A DNA stretch of 64,000 nt from Thermoleophilaceae bacterium (GTDB lineage: Bacteria > Actinomycetota > Thermoleophilia > Solirubrobacterales > Thermoleophilaceae), in NCBI GenBank assembly GCA_030446485.1, contig JAUJNF010000001.1, positions 124,001 to 188,000 of the forward strand, in the 5' to 3' direction. Positions 27,578 through 39,294 of this stretch are shown here, in pieces; position 1 is the first letter of the stretch; each line of letters begins with the position of its first letter. The translations under genes and the position numbers were made by a program. Below the pieces are notes generated by a model. It saw only the letters and a program-made list of their open reading frames with translations. It made no database searches and was not told the DNA's origin.

Positions 27578-27990
27578 CTACGACTTCCCCGCCACCTCGA
27601 TGAACGCCTTGTAGCGCCGCACGTCGCGCTCGCCGCGCGCTCGTTCCTCACTGCCCTCCTCGGCCCCCTCGGCCGCCTTCTCCGCCTCGCTCAACTTCGT
27701 CTCGAGGTCCGAGGTGTCGAGCGACCCGGGCTCCTGCGCGTCGTCCACCAGCACGAGCGCGCTGTTGTTCACCACCTGCAGGTAGCCCTCGCCCTGCGCG
27801 AAGCGCACGATGCCGGTCTCCGACTCGTAGAGCCGCAGCTCGGCCGGGTCGAGGATGGCCATGAGCGGCGCGTGGTTGGCCAGCACGCCGATCGAGCCCG
27901 TGGCCGTGCGCGTCGAGAGCATCTCGACGTCGCCCTTGTAGACCTCCCCTCGGGGGTGAGGACCTCAACCGGGAACGGGGAGCGGGCCAC
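27578..27990 (-). CDS. atpC: ATP synthase epsilon subunit, frameshifted near N-terminus
   Basis: The GTG at 27990, three bases after the atpD stop, starts MARSPFPVEVLTPEG, the normal epsilon N-terminus. The frame then breaks and resumes one base over with EMLSTRTATGSIGVLANHAPLM. One missing base in the run at 27946-27949 restores GEVYKGDVEML across the join. The C-terminal half has KLSEAEKAAEGAEEGSEER, an acidic insert in the helical hairpin region that is longer than usual. Epsilon caps the rotor with gamma and restrains ATP hydrolysis. It is the last gene of the operon. Confidence 0.88.
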
Positions 27991-27993
27991 CGG

Positions 27994-29712
<1,719 letters not shown>

Positions 29713-30660
29713 CTATCCGAGGCCCTCGGCCCCGGCGACGACTTCCATGATTTCCTGGGTGATCTCGGCCTGGCGCTGGCGGTTGGCCTCCAGCGTGAGA
29801 TCGTCGATCAGTTCCCTGGCGTTGTCGGAGGCGCTTCGCATGGCGGTCATGCGCGCGCCGTGCTCCGAGGCCGTGGACTCGAGTAGCGCCCGGTAGATCG
29901 AGATCTCGACATAGTCGGGAGCCAGCCTCCGCAGGATCTCCTCCGGATCCGGCTCGTAGATCCAGAGGGAACGCGACTGGTCGGCAGCGTCGTCCGCGCC
30001 CTCGGCCTGTCCACCGTCCTCCCGTCCACCGTCAGAGCCCTCGTCACCGTCTGAACCCTCGCCCAGAATGTCCGCCTGCTGCAACGGCAGCAGCGTCTCG
30101 TGCCTGACCTCCTGCACGAGTGGCGAGACGTAGCCGTTGTAGAAGATCTCGACACGGTCGACCTTCCCGTCCACGTACTGGGTCGTGAGGTCGTCGGCGA
30201 TCCCACGCGCATCGGAGTACGACGGACGATCGGTGAACCCGACGTAGCCGCCGGACAGCTCGAAGCCGCGGAACTCGATCGAGGACACCCCGCGGCGACC
30301 GGAGGCGTACCAGGCCACCTGATGGCCCTCCTGCTCGATCTCCTGGCGCCGGCGGTTGCCGGCCCGGATGATCTGCGAGTTGAAGCCGCCGGCCAGGCCG
30401 CGATCGCCGGTCACGAGCAGCAGGCCCACGCGCTCCACGTTCTCGTGCTCCTGCAGCAGCGGCAGGCTCGGGATGTTCTCGGCGGCCTCCACGGCGCGCC
30501 GCGTCATCCTGCGGATGGCCTCCGCGTAGGGGCGCAGGTGCTCGATGCGCTGCTCGGCCCGCCGCAGCCGCGCCGCGGCCACCATCTGCATGGCGCTCGT
30601 GATCTTCTGGATGTTCTTGACCGACGAGATGCGGCCCTTGATGTCCTTATTCGTTGCCAA
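29713..30660 (-). CDS. atpG: ATP synthase gamma subunit
   Basis: 315 residues. The N-terminal rotor helix ATNKDIKGRISSVKNIQKIT, the conserved LLVTGDRGLAGGFNSQII and the C-terminal helix RMTAMRSASDNARELIDDL are intact. An acidic, Asp/Gly-rich insert of about 30 residues (about 199-230) sits in the globular domain and is not part of standard gamma subunits. The frame begins with a TTG at 30660; just upstream the first codons are repeated four times (30649-30724), and an ATG at 30724 would be in frame if the first repeat unit were 21 rather than 22 bases. So the true start may be 30724 with a one-base error. Confidence 0.93.
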   Translation of the reverse strand: MATNKDIKGRISSVKNIQKITSAMQMVAAARLRRAEQRIEHLRPYAEAIRRMTRRAVEAAENIPSLPLLQEHENVERVGLLLVTGDRGLAGGFNSQIIRAGNRRRQEIEQEGHQVAWYASGRRGVSSIEFRGFELSGGYVGFTDRPSYSDARGIADDLTTQYVDGKVDRVEIFYNGYVSPLVQEVRHETLLPLQQADILGEGSDGDEGSDGGREDGGQAEGADDAADQSRSLWIYEPDPEEILRRLAPDYVEISIYRALLESTASEHGARMTAMRSASDNARELIDDLTLEANRQRQAEITQEIMEVVAGAEGLG

Positions 30661-30724
30661 GCGCTGCCTTATTCGTTGCCAACCGCTGCCTATTCGTTGC
30701 CAGGCGCTGCCTATCCGTTGCCAT
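30649..30724 (-). repeat. 21-bp tandem repeat at the atpG start
   Basis: Units 30649-30670 (22 bp), 30671-30691, 30692-30712 (21 bp each) and the partial 30713-30724 are near-identical. Read on the minus strand each encodes LATNRQR, a repetition of the gamma-subunit start ATNK. Units differ by a few substitutions, so this is a real minisatellite rather than a copy error, apart from the odd extra base in the unit nearest atpG. Confidence 0.8.
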
Positions 30725-30744
30725 CCCGCGCTCCCCCAACCGCC

Positions 30745-32444
<1,700 letters not shown>

Positions 32445-32469
32445 GTGGTGGTCTCCTCCGTGGCGAACG

Positions 32470-32557
32470 CTGCAAACCGTCGCAGCTCGGTGTCCTCGGG
32501 GTTCGGCTTAGCCCACTAAGCCTTCACCCCTGCGTCCTTGATCTGCTCGGTTTTCGC
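32470..32557 (-). repeat. dispersed structured repeat, copy 3, inside the atp operon
   Basis: Same element as at 21749 and 58699, here oriented with the operon. Outer helix is AAACCG/CGGTTT instead of AAAGCG/CGCTTT (a compensatory pair swap), inner helix GGGGT/ACCCC, apical helix GGCTTAG/CTAAGCC. It begins 27 bp after the atpH stop and ends 26 bp before the atpA start, so any transcript reaching atpA contains it. Confidence 0.82.
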
Positions 32558-32584
32558 GTTCGTTCGTCTCTTCGGGTAAGCGTG

Positions 32585-33115
32585 TTAGGCGGCCTTGGCC
32601 ACTTGTCGTCTGAGTCGCTCGAGTCGGTTGCGGACGCTGGCGTCCATGATCATGTTCCCCACCCGCAGGACCAGGCCGCCGAGTACCTCCGGATCGACCC
32701 TGCTCACGAGATCCACGTGGCGCCCGGTCTGCTCCTCGATCCGCCGGCCGATGGTGTCGAGCACCTCCTGGTCCAGGTCGACGGCGCTCGTGACCGAGAC
32801 CTCGAGCAGCCCGCGCTCCTCGGCCCACAGCGCGTCGAGCTCGCGGCGGATGCGGAACAGGGCGGGCATCCGGTGGCGCTCGGCCAGGAGCTCGAGGAAG
32901 CGGACGAAGTGCTCGTTCGCGCCGTCCAGCACCTCGCGATGCCCTCCTTCTTCTCCTGGGAGGAGAAGTAGGGGAGAAGAAGTACACCTGCAGCTCGCGG
33001 TTGCCCGACAGCGCGTCGGCGAGCTCCCGAGCTGGTCGTGCACCTCGTCGAGGATGTCGTGCTCCTGCGCGACCTCGAACAGCGCCCGCGAGTAGACGGC
33101 GGCAATCTCCTCCAC
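32585..33115 (-). CDS. atpH: ATP synthase delta subunit, three frameshifts
   Basis: The GTG at 33115 starts MEEIAAVYSRALFEVAQEHD, a normal delta N-terminus, and the C-terminus (LGGLVLRVGNMIMDASVRNRL) is normal and in the same frame. Between them about 35 codons are read wrongly. Adding one base at each of three spots (about 33026-33028, 32971-32974, 32934-32939) gives the expected ELADALSGNRELQVYFFSPYFSSQEKKEGIA, split over two frames. Three single-base losses restore the frame, so the open frame spans the whole gene. The delta subunit joins F1 to the peripheral stalk. Confidence 0.86.
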   Translation of the reverse strand: MEEIAAVYSRALFEVAQEHDILDEVHDQLGSSPTRCRATASCRCTSSPLLLLPGEEGGHREVLDGANEHFVRFLELLAERHRMPALFRIRRELDALWAEERGLLEVSVTSAVDLDQEVLDTIGRRIEEQTGRHVDLVSRVDPEVLGGLVLRVGNMIMDASVRNRLERLRRQVAKAA

Positions 33116-33183
33116 TGCTAGCTCGCCTCCGGCTCGCCGCGCACGTGGGCTACACGCCGCGGAGATGTCGATGCCCTCACGGC

Positions 33184-33803
33184 CTACTGTCCTCCGCCGT
33201 TGGACCCGCCGCCGCCGCGATCGGCCCCGGCCAGTGCCTTGAAGTCGGCCTCCTCGAGCGCCTCCTGGATCAGCCGCTGGTGATCCTCGCCGGTGAGCGT
33301 CTTGCGCGTGACCCTCTCGGTGGCCATAACCGTGAGGTCGGCCACCTCCTTGCGGATCTCGTCGAGCGCCCGCCGGGTCTCGGCCTGGATCTCGCGGCGC
33401 GTGGACTCCATCATCTCCTCGCGCTGCCTGCGGCCCTCGGCCTTCGACTCCTCCTGAAGGCGGTCGGCGGCCTTGCGGGCGCGGATCACGATGTCCTCTG
33501 ATGCTCGCGCGCCTCGCTCAGGCGGGCGCGGTACTCGGCCAGCAGCTCGTCGGCCTCCTTCTTCACGCGCTCGGACTGCTCGATCGACTCCTCGATGGCG
33601 CGGCGCCGCCTGTCGAGCGCCTCGCCGATGCGCGGGAAGGCGAGCTTGCGCAGGATGAGCAGCGTTGCCCTGAAGGCGATCAGGGTCCAGATCATCAGGC
33701 CCACGCTGGGCGACACCAGGAAGTTGCCGCCACCCGCCTCCTCGCCGCCGCCCTCGGTGGCGGCCAGGACGTGTACGACCCCGTTGTGAAGCTGCGCGAA
33801 CAT
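33184..33803 (-). CDS. atpF: ATP synthase b subunit, frameshifted in the middle
   Basis: The ATG at 33803 starts a protein with one membrane helix (LVSPSVGLMIWTLIAFRATLLIL) and then a long charged coiled coil: RRRRAIEESIEQSERVKKEADELL. Near 33498-33501 the frame shifts; the other frame continues EDIVIRARKAADRLQEE to the Gly-rich end. One missing base rejoins them into a b subunit of about 206 residues. It forms the peripheral stalk. It lies 68 bp before atpH. Confidence 0.9.
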
Positions 33804-33812
33804 CGTGCCGGC

Positions 33813-34094
33813 CTAGAGGAAGAACGCGATGAGGCCGAAGATGAAGGCGTAGAACACGATCGCCTCGGTCAGGGCGAAGCCGAGCCACTGGATGCTCGTG
33901 ATCTCCTCCCGCATCTCGGGCTGGCGGGTGACCGACTCGATCACCTTGCCGAAGATGTAGCCCACCCCAATGCCGGGGCCGATGGTGCCGAGGCCGGCGC
34001 CGACGCCGAGGGCGATGGCCTTGAGGCCGTCGGTGGGATCTGCTCCGCCCCCCTGGGCGATCGGGAGGATCGTGGTGACGAGATCTGCGGGCAT
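33813..34094 (-). CDS. atpE: ATP synthase c subunit (proteolipid)
   Basis: 93 residues forming a two-helix hairpin. AIALGVGAGLGTIGPGIGVGYI is helix 1, SVTRQPE the polar loop (RQPE), and GFALTEAIVFYAFIFGLIAFF helix 2 with the ion-binding Glu at about 77. A 20-residue N-terminal leader with a hydrophobic part (VTTILPIAQGGG) is longer than usual. The ATG at 34094 has AAGGAG seven bases upstream. There are no extra Na+-ligand residues visible, so H+ coupling is likely. Confidence 0.95.
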   Translation of the reverse strand: MPADLVTTILPIAQGGGADPTDGLKAIALGVGAGLGTIGPGIGVGYIFGKVIESVTRQPEMREEITSIQWLGFALTEAIVFYAFIFGLIAFFL

Positions 34095-34117
34095 CGGGTG
34101 CTCCTTCGTTTCGGGGA

Positions 34118-35029
34118 CTAGTGGCCTTCGGCGGACGTGGCGCCGCCGATGTAGATGGAGGTCAGCGTGGCGAAGATGAACGCCTGGAGCGTGGCTACCA
34201 GACCCACCTCGAAGATGAAGAAGGCGATGGCCACCGGCACGGTGAGCACGCCGAGCGCGGCCAGTCCGAGGATCACCACGAGGCCGCCGCCCATGAACAG
34301 GATCAGCAGGTGGCCGGCCAGCAGGTTGGCGAACAGTCGCACCGACAGGGAGATGATCCGCACGAAGTGCGAGATCGCCTCGATCACGAAGATCGGGATG
34401 GTGGCCGCGCCGGTCACGCCCGCCGGCACCCACGTCTTCAGGTAGCCGATCGGACCGTGCGTCCGCACGCCCTCGATGTGGTAGGCGAACCACACGACCA
34501 GGGTCAGTGCGAGCGGAACCGAGAGGTTCGCGGTGGCGGCGTAGATCGCGAGCGCCGGCACCTGCAGCCCGAAGATGTCAACCTTGTGCTCGGTGTTGGT
34601 CGGCAGCGGGATGTAGCCGATCATGTTCGAGAACCAGATGAAGAAGAACAGCGTGGCGGTGAACGCGAACCACTTGCGCGCGGTCTTGTCGTCCATGTTC
34701 GTGCGCGTGATCTGATTGCGCGTGAGGTCGTAGGCGGCCTCGACGGCGGCCTGCACGCGGTTGGGCCGGGCGACCATGCGCTTGGCGATGTAGGTCATCA
34801 CGAAGCAGGTGAGCGCGGCGGCCAGGAAGAGGTAGAGCACGGCCTTGTTGATGCTCATGTCGATCGGCCCGAGCTTGAGCTCGATCCAGGGCTCGAGCTT
34901 GAACTCGTTCTGAGGCTGGAACTCGTCGTTGCGGCCGGCGCTGCCGAAGAGGATGCCCACGAGCGCGGTGATCGCGAACAGGCCGCCGACGGCCAGCAGG
35001 ACCTTGGTGCGGGTCTTCATGTTCTTCAT
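34118..35029 (-). CDS. atpB: ATP synthase a subunit
   Basis: 303 residues, five to six membrane helices. The essential Arg lies in RIISLSVRLFANLLAGHLL, and the C-terminal helix AIAFFIFEVGLVATLQAFIF carries the polar residues of the outlet half-channel. An N-terminal FGSAGRNDEFQPQNEFKLEPW region precedes the first helices. The ATG at 35029 overlaps the stop of the AtpI-like gene by 4 bases. With c, it forms the proton path of Fo. Confidence 0.94.
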   Translation of the reverse strand: MKNMKTRTKVLLAVGGLFAITALVGILFGSAGRNDEFQPQNEFKLEPWIELKLGPIDMSINKAVLYLFLAAALTCFVMTYIAKRMVARPNRVQAAVEAAYDLTRNQITRTNMDDKTARKWFAFTATLFFFIWFSNMIGYIPLPTNTEHKVDIFGLQVPALAIYAATANLSVPLALTLVVWFAYHIEGVRTHGPIGYLKTWVPAGVTGAATIPIFVIEAISHFVRIISLSVRLFANLLAGHLLILFMGGGLVVILGLAALGVLTVPVAIAFFIFEVGLVATLQAFIFATLTSIYIGGATSAEGH

Positions 35030-35418
35030 CCGGCCGCCTCTCGGTTCGTCATGGGCGGGACGGCCCGCGATTTGCGCGGGGACGGGCCGAGGGGTCGGGC
35101 GAGCATGTTGGTGGAGAAGTACAGGGTGAACAGCGCGAGCACGAGGACGGCGGCCGCAAGGCCCGCCTCCTTCTCCACGAGGCCGGCGCCGAACACCGAG
35201 AGCGCCATCAGCCAGCCGCGGCCGATCATGCTGCCGGCGAGCAGCCCGGCGACGGTGCGGGGATCGTCGGAGTCGCGGGCACGCGCCGAAAGGACGGCCT
35301 GCACGCCGCGCTGGAGCAGCCACCCCGCCGCGGCTGCAGCCCAGCCGAGCAGCGGGAAGCCGGCCGCCAGGAAGATCGGCAGCGCGAGCGCGAGCAGCGC
35401 GAGGTCGAGCATGCGCAC
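35026..35418 (-). CDS. atpI: ATP synthase subunit I-like membrane protein
   Basis: About 130 residues with four hydrophobic segments (LALLALALPIFLAAGF, TVAGLLAGSMIGRGWLMALSVFGAG, AAAVLVLALFTLYF), the topology of AtpI. Position directly before atpB with a 4-bp overlap supports this. The start is GTG 35418 or ATG 35412; the longer frame from 35601 lies in another gene. AtpI-type proteins help assemble the c ring and bring Mg2+. Confidence 0.7.
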   Translation of the reverse strand: MRMLDLALLALALPIFLAAGFPLLGWAAAAAGWLLQRGVQAVLSARARDSDDPRTVAGLLAGSMIGRGWLMALSVFGAGLVEKEAGLAAAVLVLALFTLYFSTNMLARPLGPSPRKSRAVPPMTNREAAG

Positions 35419-35440
35419 GACGCGCAGCGCCCGGGGCTCC

Positions 35441-35644
35441 TCAGATGTGTCTATAGCGTGTGTAGACAAGTCGGAATCCGATGCCGAAGCCGATGAAGAC
35501 CGCCACGATCGTGAACAGCGCGGTTGCCCCCACGACCGTTCCCACCCCGAACCCGACCGCCGCACACAGGAGAACGCTCGCCAATAGCGTCCCACCGGCA
35601 CTGGCCGGATTGAACGCGCGTGGCTCGTTCGCCTTGTTGGGCAT
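35441..35644 (-). CDS. AtpZ-like two-helix membrane protein
   Basis: 67 residues with two hydrophobic helices (GGTLLASVLLCAAVGFGVG and ALFTIVAVFIGFGIGFRL) separated by a short GTVVGAT turn. This is the size and topology of AtpZ/AtpQ-type proteins that open many atp operons and bind to AtpI. The C-terminus RLVYTRYRHI is basic. A GAGGAG ribosome site for the next gene overlaps its stop. It is the first gene of the atp operon; the 152 bp upstream should hold the promoter, but I see no convincing -35/-10 pair. Confidence 0.72.
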   Translation of the reverse strand: MPNKANEPRAFNPASAGGTLLASVLLCAAVGFGVGTVVGATALFTIVAVFIGFGIGFRLVYTRYRHI

Positions 35645-35796
35645 GAAGGATCATCCAGGGTCCCGGCAGGGACTCTCGGGGCGCCTCGGGAGCGTCCCGG
35701 TCACTCCCCCACCGGACCCGGCACACTATCTCACCGGGGACTTTGTAACAACTTTGTGACACTCCGCTCGCGCGGCGGGCGGGGTGCCTCCTTCGC

Positions 35797-36594
35797 CTAT
35801 CCCGCTGCGGCCCCGTCGATGGTGATCGGCACCGATTCCGGGGGCGTCGCCCACAGGTCGCGCCGGAAACTCGCATGGTCGGGCCACTCTCGCTTGGGAA
35901 CCGCGCGGCGGCGCAGCTGGAAGCGGCGCGGCTCCTCGCCGAAGGGGCACGGCTCGAGCCGCACCCGGTCGCGACCGAGCGGGGTGAGCAGCAGAGCCGT
36001 CTCGCCTCCTGACGCGTCGAGCGGCGCCCGCTCGATCCTCTGCCGCTCGCTCGACTGCGGATCCATCACGCAGAAGTGCAGCGACAGGCGGTCCACCACC
36101 TGCAGCAGCCGGTACCCGCCCCATCGCTCGCCCTCCCCGACGCCCGTGGCGTCCACCAGGCGCTCCTGAAGCGACTCCTGCTCGGCCACGAACTCGTCCA
36201 CCTCGGCCTGAAGGCTCGGCTCGAACTGAGCCGGCGGGTGCGTCCCGTACCGCCCCCGGTAGAGGCCGGTGCCGTGCATCGACACGAGCATGCCCGCGAG
36301 AGCATCCTCGTCGACCACGGCGGCGGTGGCGGCTCGCCAGAAGGCGAGGTGGGTGGGCACGCTCACCTCCAGGAAGCCCTGGGGGCGCGCGCTGTCCGCG
36401 GCCACCAGCGGGGCGCGCTCCCATACCGCCCAGCCGTCGTCGTGACGTCGGCTCGCCAGGACGACCGACTCGAGAGAGCGGGGCCTCGCGAATCGTCCGG
36501 CGCTCCCCCACGCCTCGGCGAACTGGCCCGACAGGTCGGCGTGGTCGGTCTGCAGGACCACCGCCCAGTGCTCACCTGCGTCGCGCACGATCAT
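35797..36594 (-). CDS. DUF3891 family protein
   Basis: 265 residues. The start MIVRDAGEHWAVVLQTDHADLSGQFAEAWG and the HDDGW segment (ASRRHDDGWAVWE) are those of DUF3891, a family of unknown function with conserved His/Asp residues near the N-terminus that suggest a metal-dependent hydrolase of HD type. YRGRYGTHPPAQ and LSLHFCVMDP follow. ATG 36594 was chosen because the frame up to 36858 runs into the neighbouring gene. It is in the same direction as the cyclase gene 56 bp upstream. Confidence 0.72.
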   Translation of the reverse strand: MIVRDAGEHWAVVLQTDHADLSGQFAEAWGSAGRFARPRSLESVVLASRRHDDGWAVWERAPLVAADSARPQGFLEVSVPTHLAFWRAATAAVVDEDALAGMLVSMHGTGLYRGRYGTHPPAQFEPSLQAEVDEFVAEQESLQERLVDATGVGEGERWGGYRLLQVVDRLSLHFCVMDPQSSERQRIERAPLDASGGETALLLTPLGRDRVRLEPCPFGEEPRRFQLRRRAVPKREWPDHASFRRDLWATPPESVPITIDGAAAG

Positions 36595-36650
36595 GGCGCG
36601 CCCGAGCGTAACGTGCGCCCGAGGCTGCAGGCGAGTCCGGCAACACGGCG

Positions 36651-37964
36651 CTAGCCGCTTTGCACCGCGTACAGCCGCCACTCTCCGGGCACGCCGCGCA
36701 GCTGGTGGGCGCCGCGATCCTCGAAGTCCAGCTCCGAGCCCACCACCAGATCCTTGACCGTGCTCGAGACGAGCACCCCGCCGCTGCCCGCGAGCGCTCC
36801 GACGCGCGCCCCGATATGGACGGCGATGCCGCGAATGTCGCCATCGAGCAGCTCGCACTCGCCGGTGTGCAGCCCGCAGCGAACGGCGAGGCCGAGCTCG
36901 CCGACCCCCTCGACGATCTCTCGCGCACAGCGGACGGCGCGGGCGGGCCCGTCGAAGGTCGCGACGAAGCCGTCACCGACGTGCTTGACCTCGCGCCCGC
37001 GAAAGCGCGCCAGCGAGTCCCGTACGAGGTCGTCGTGCCGGTCGAGCAGGCCGCGCCACGCGCGGTCGCCGATGCTGGCGGCGCGGTCGGTCGACCCGAC
37101 GATGTCGGTGAAGAGCACGGTCGCCAGCGCGCGCTCGGGGCCGCGTTGCGGCCGGCGTCCGGTGAGGAACTCCTCGATCAGATCGGTCTCCGGATCGTCG
37201 GCGCCCGGCCAGTCGTAGAGGTCAGTGCCGGACGCCTCGACGAAGCGCGCGCCGGGGATCAGCGCCGCTGCCTCGCGTCCGGCCGCGATCGGAATCAGCG
37301 GATTGTCGCGCCGGTGGAGCACGAGCGTCGGCACCCGAATCGCGGGCAGGACACCGCTGAGGTCGACGCTCACGTTGAGATCGACGAGCTTCCGCGCCGT
37401 CGACGGGCTGACCGACGACCGCTCGAAGCGCGTCCACCAGTCCGCGAACCGCCGGTCGCTCGCACGACTCGGCGCGAAGAGCGAAAGGAAACGTCCCTCG
37501 CCCCAGTGATTCTCGATCACGTCGAGCAGAAGGGCCCGCCTTTCGTCATCCATCACGAGCCCACCCGAGACGCCGATGTTCACGAGTACGAGCGCCGAGA
37601 CCCGGTCGGGATGGCTCGCCGCGTACATGGCACAGAGACCCGCCTCAACCACGCCGAACAGTGCCACGCGCCCGAGCCCAGCGGCGTCGAGGACGGCGGT
37701 GAGGTCGTCCATCTGCTGGTCGAGCGTCGGTGGGCGGTCGACCGGATCGGATAGCCCGGTGCCGCGCCTGTCGAAGGTGAGGAGCCGCGCGAAGGAGGCG
37801 AGGCGCTGCCGGCCGCGGACTGTCCCGGGCTCCTCCCACTGGATGTCCATGTGCGATGCCGGCCCGGTGATCAACACGACGTCGGGCGGGCCCTCGCCCA
37901 TGACCTGGAAGGCGATGCGCGCATCACCGCTGCGCGCGTACCTGGTCGGCGGTGCGGCGGCCAT
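36651..37964 (-). CDS. alpha/beta-hydrolase fused to class III adenylate/guanylate cyclase
   Basis: 437 residues. Residues 1-270 are an alpha/beta-hydrolase fold (LLTFDRRGTGLSD, VLVNIGVSGG), 275-437 a class III nucleotide cyclase domain: ATVLFTDIVGST with a metal Asp, VKHVGDGFVATFDGP with the second Asp and the base-selecting Lys, and VRCGLHTGECE. The hydrolase nucleophile elbow, normally G-x-S-x-G, reads GVVEAG at 104-109, so the catalytic Ser is replaced by Val (106) and this half is probably a ligand-binding sensor. The usual transition-state Asn is His in AVHIGARV, a change I know from this fusion family. Cytoplasmic, no membrane segment. Confidence 0.85.
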   Translation of the reverse strand: MAAAPPTRYARSGDARIAFQVMGEGPPDVVLITGPASHMDIQWEEPGTVRGRQRLASFARLLTFDRRGTGLSDPVDRPPTLDQQMDDLTAVLDAAGLGRVALFGVVEAGLCAMYAASHPDRVSALVLVNIGVSGGLVMDDERRALLLDVIENHWGEGRFLSLFAPSRASDRRFADWWTRFERSSVSPSTARKLVDLNVSVDLSGVLPAIRVPTLVLHRRDNPLIPIAAGREAAALIPGARFVEASGTDLYDWPGADDPETDLIEEFLTGRRPQRGPERALATVLFTDIVGSTDRAASIGDRAWRGLLDRHDDLVRDSLARFRGREVKHVGDGFVATFDGPARAVRCAREIVEGVGELGLAVRCGLHTGECELLDGDIRGIAVHIGARVGALAGSGGVLVSSTVKDLVVGSELDFEDRGAHQLRGVPGEWRLYAVQSG

Positions 37965-38034
37965 CGCGGGCTCGGATTCTACGTTCGCGATCCCGGCACC
38001 CAGGGTCGTCAGCAGCGCGCCGGCAGCCGGCGAC

Positions 38035-39294
38035 TCAGGCGATAGCGGCGGGCGGTCGGGCGGCGGCGAAGGCGAGGGCCCATAGCGCCCGCGCGATGGA
38101 CCGTGGCGAGAAGACGTCGTGGACGCCGATCATCCGCTCGCCGAAGGCGGCCACCCGGTCAGCGGTCACCGAGTCGCGCACGCCCGCGCTCAGCAGCAGG
38201 CGCTCGTGGGGCATCAGCCGTCGACCGGACGAGTAGCTCGCGCACACGAGGTGGTGAGCCAGCAGGCGCCGCCGGTGCATCCGGCGGTAGCGGGACAGGG
38301 CGCTGTCGAGGGGCCCCTCACCGCTCAGCGCCGCTCCGGCGTGGTCGGCCAGCCACTCGGCGGACTGGAGCGCCCAGCCGCACCCGACGGCCCACATGGG
38401 GTCGGCGGCCAGCGCCGCGTCGCCGGCCAGGGCAAGGCCCGGCACCGCGGCCCGCCGATGGGCATTGGGCATGTCGAGCTTTCCGATCAGCGGTGACACC
38501 TGCTCCGCCCGCTCCAGCGGCGGGCCGTCGGCCAACTGTGAGAACACCCGCGCGAACTCGATCTCCGGGGCTGCCTTGAACATTTCGAGCCGGTCCTTCG
38601 TCAGCGCGCAAGCCAGCAGCGTGAGGCCGTCATCGCACGGGTAGGCGTAGGCCACATCGGGCTCGGCGAACCACATCTGGCCGGCGGTACCCGAGCCAAG
38701 TGGCAGGTCGCGGTAGTAGGCGAAGTACAGGAAGCGCCGGTTGGGGATGGTGTGCGGACGGATACCCGCCAGATCGGCGGTCGCAGATCCGCGACCGTCG
38801 GCACCCACGACGAGCCGCGCGCGTATCCGGCGCTCGCTTCGGTCGCGGTCACGTGCAACGACGCCGGTGAAGCGACCGCGCTCTGCGAGCAGTCGCGTCA
38901 CCGTGAGGCCGGGGCACACGGCGACACCCGGGGTCTGGGCAGCCACGCTCCGCAGGAGGGGGTCGAGCTTCTCGCGCCGGATCGTGTAGCCGTACGACGA
39001 CTCCCCGTCGGGCCGGCGATGACGCCCGACGAGCCACCCGGCCCGAGACCACACGTTGAGCGAGTTGCGCACCCCTCCGGCGTCCTCGATGGCCTCGGCC
39101 ACTCCGAGCCGCTGCAGCGTGGGCGTGGCGCAGGGCTGGATGAAGTGCGTGCACACTCGCTTGTAGGCGCCGGCGCCGGCGCGGCGCTCCACCAGCGCCA
39201 CTGACAGCCCACGACGGGCGAGGAGCGTCGCCGCCGTGCAGCCTGCCAGGCTGGCACCCACCACAACGACGTCGTAGTCCGCGCGTTGGCTCAC
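38035..39294 (-). CDS. FAD-dependent oxidoreductase (geranylgeranyl reductase/halogenase-like)
   Basis: 419 residues. DVVVVGASLAGCTAATLLARRG is the Rossmann FAD loop, LVVGADGRGSATADL the second FAD motif (GADG), and GLALAGDAALAADPMWAVGCGWALQSAEWLA the third (GD). This is the class A flavin monooxygenase/geranylgeranyl reductase layout. The sequence RVCTHFIQPCATPTLQRLG near residue 50 is typical of reductases acting on prenyl chains or of FAD proteins in natural-product pathways. GTG start at 39294 overlaps the stop of the PPOX-type gene (GTGA), so they are co-translated and possibly partners. Confidence 0.82.
   Translation of the reverse strand: MSQRADYDVVVVGASLAGCTAATLLARRGLSVALVERRAGAGAYKRVCTHFIQPCATPTLQRLGVAEAIEDAGGVRNSLNVWSRAGWLVGRHRRPDGESSYGYTIRREKLDPLLRSVAAQTPGVAVCPGLTVTRLLAERGRFTGVVARDRDRSERRIRARLVVGADGRGSATADLAGIRPHTIPNRRFLYFAYYRDLPLGSGTAGQMWFAEPDVAYAYPCDDGLTLLACALTKDRLEMFKAAPEIEFARVFSQLADGPPLERAEQVSPLIGKLDMPNAHRRAAVPGLALAGDAALAADPMWAVGCGWALQSAEWLADHAGAALSGEGPLDSALSRYRRMHRRRLLAHHLVCASYSSGRRLMPHERLLLSAGVRDSVTADRVAAFGERMIGVHDVFSPRSIARALWALAFAAARPPAAIA

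Noticed and set aside
32508..32987. A separate 159-codon minus-strand gene in the atpH region.
   Set aside because: It is one of the frames of the frameshifted atpH; only its first residues (YFFSP) belong to a real protein.
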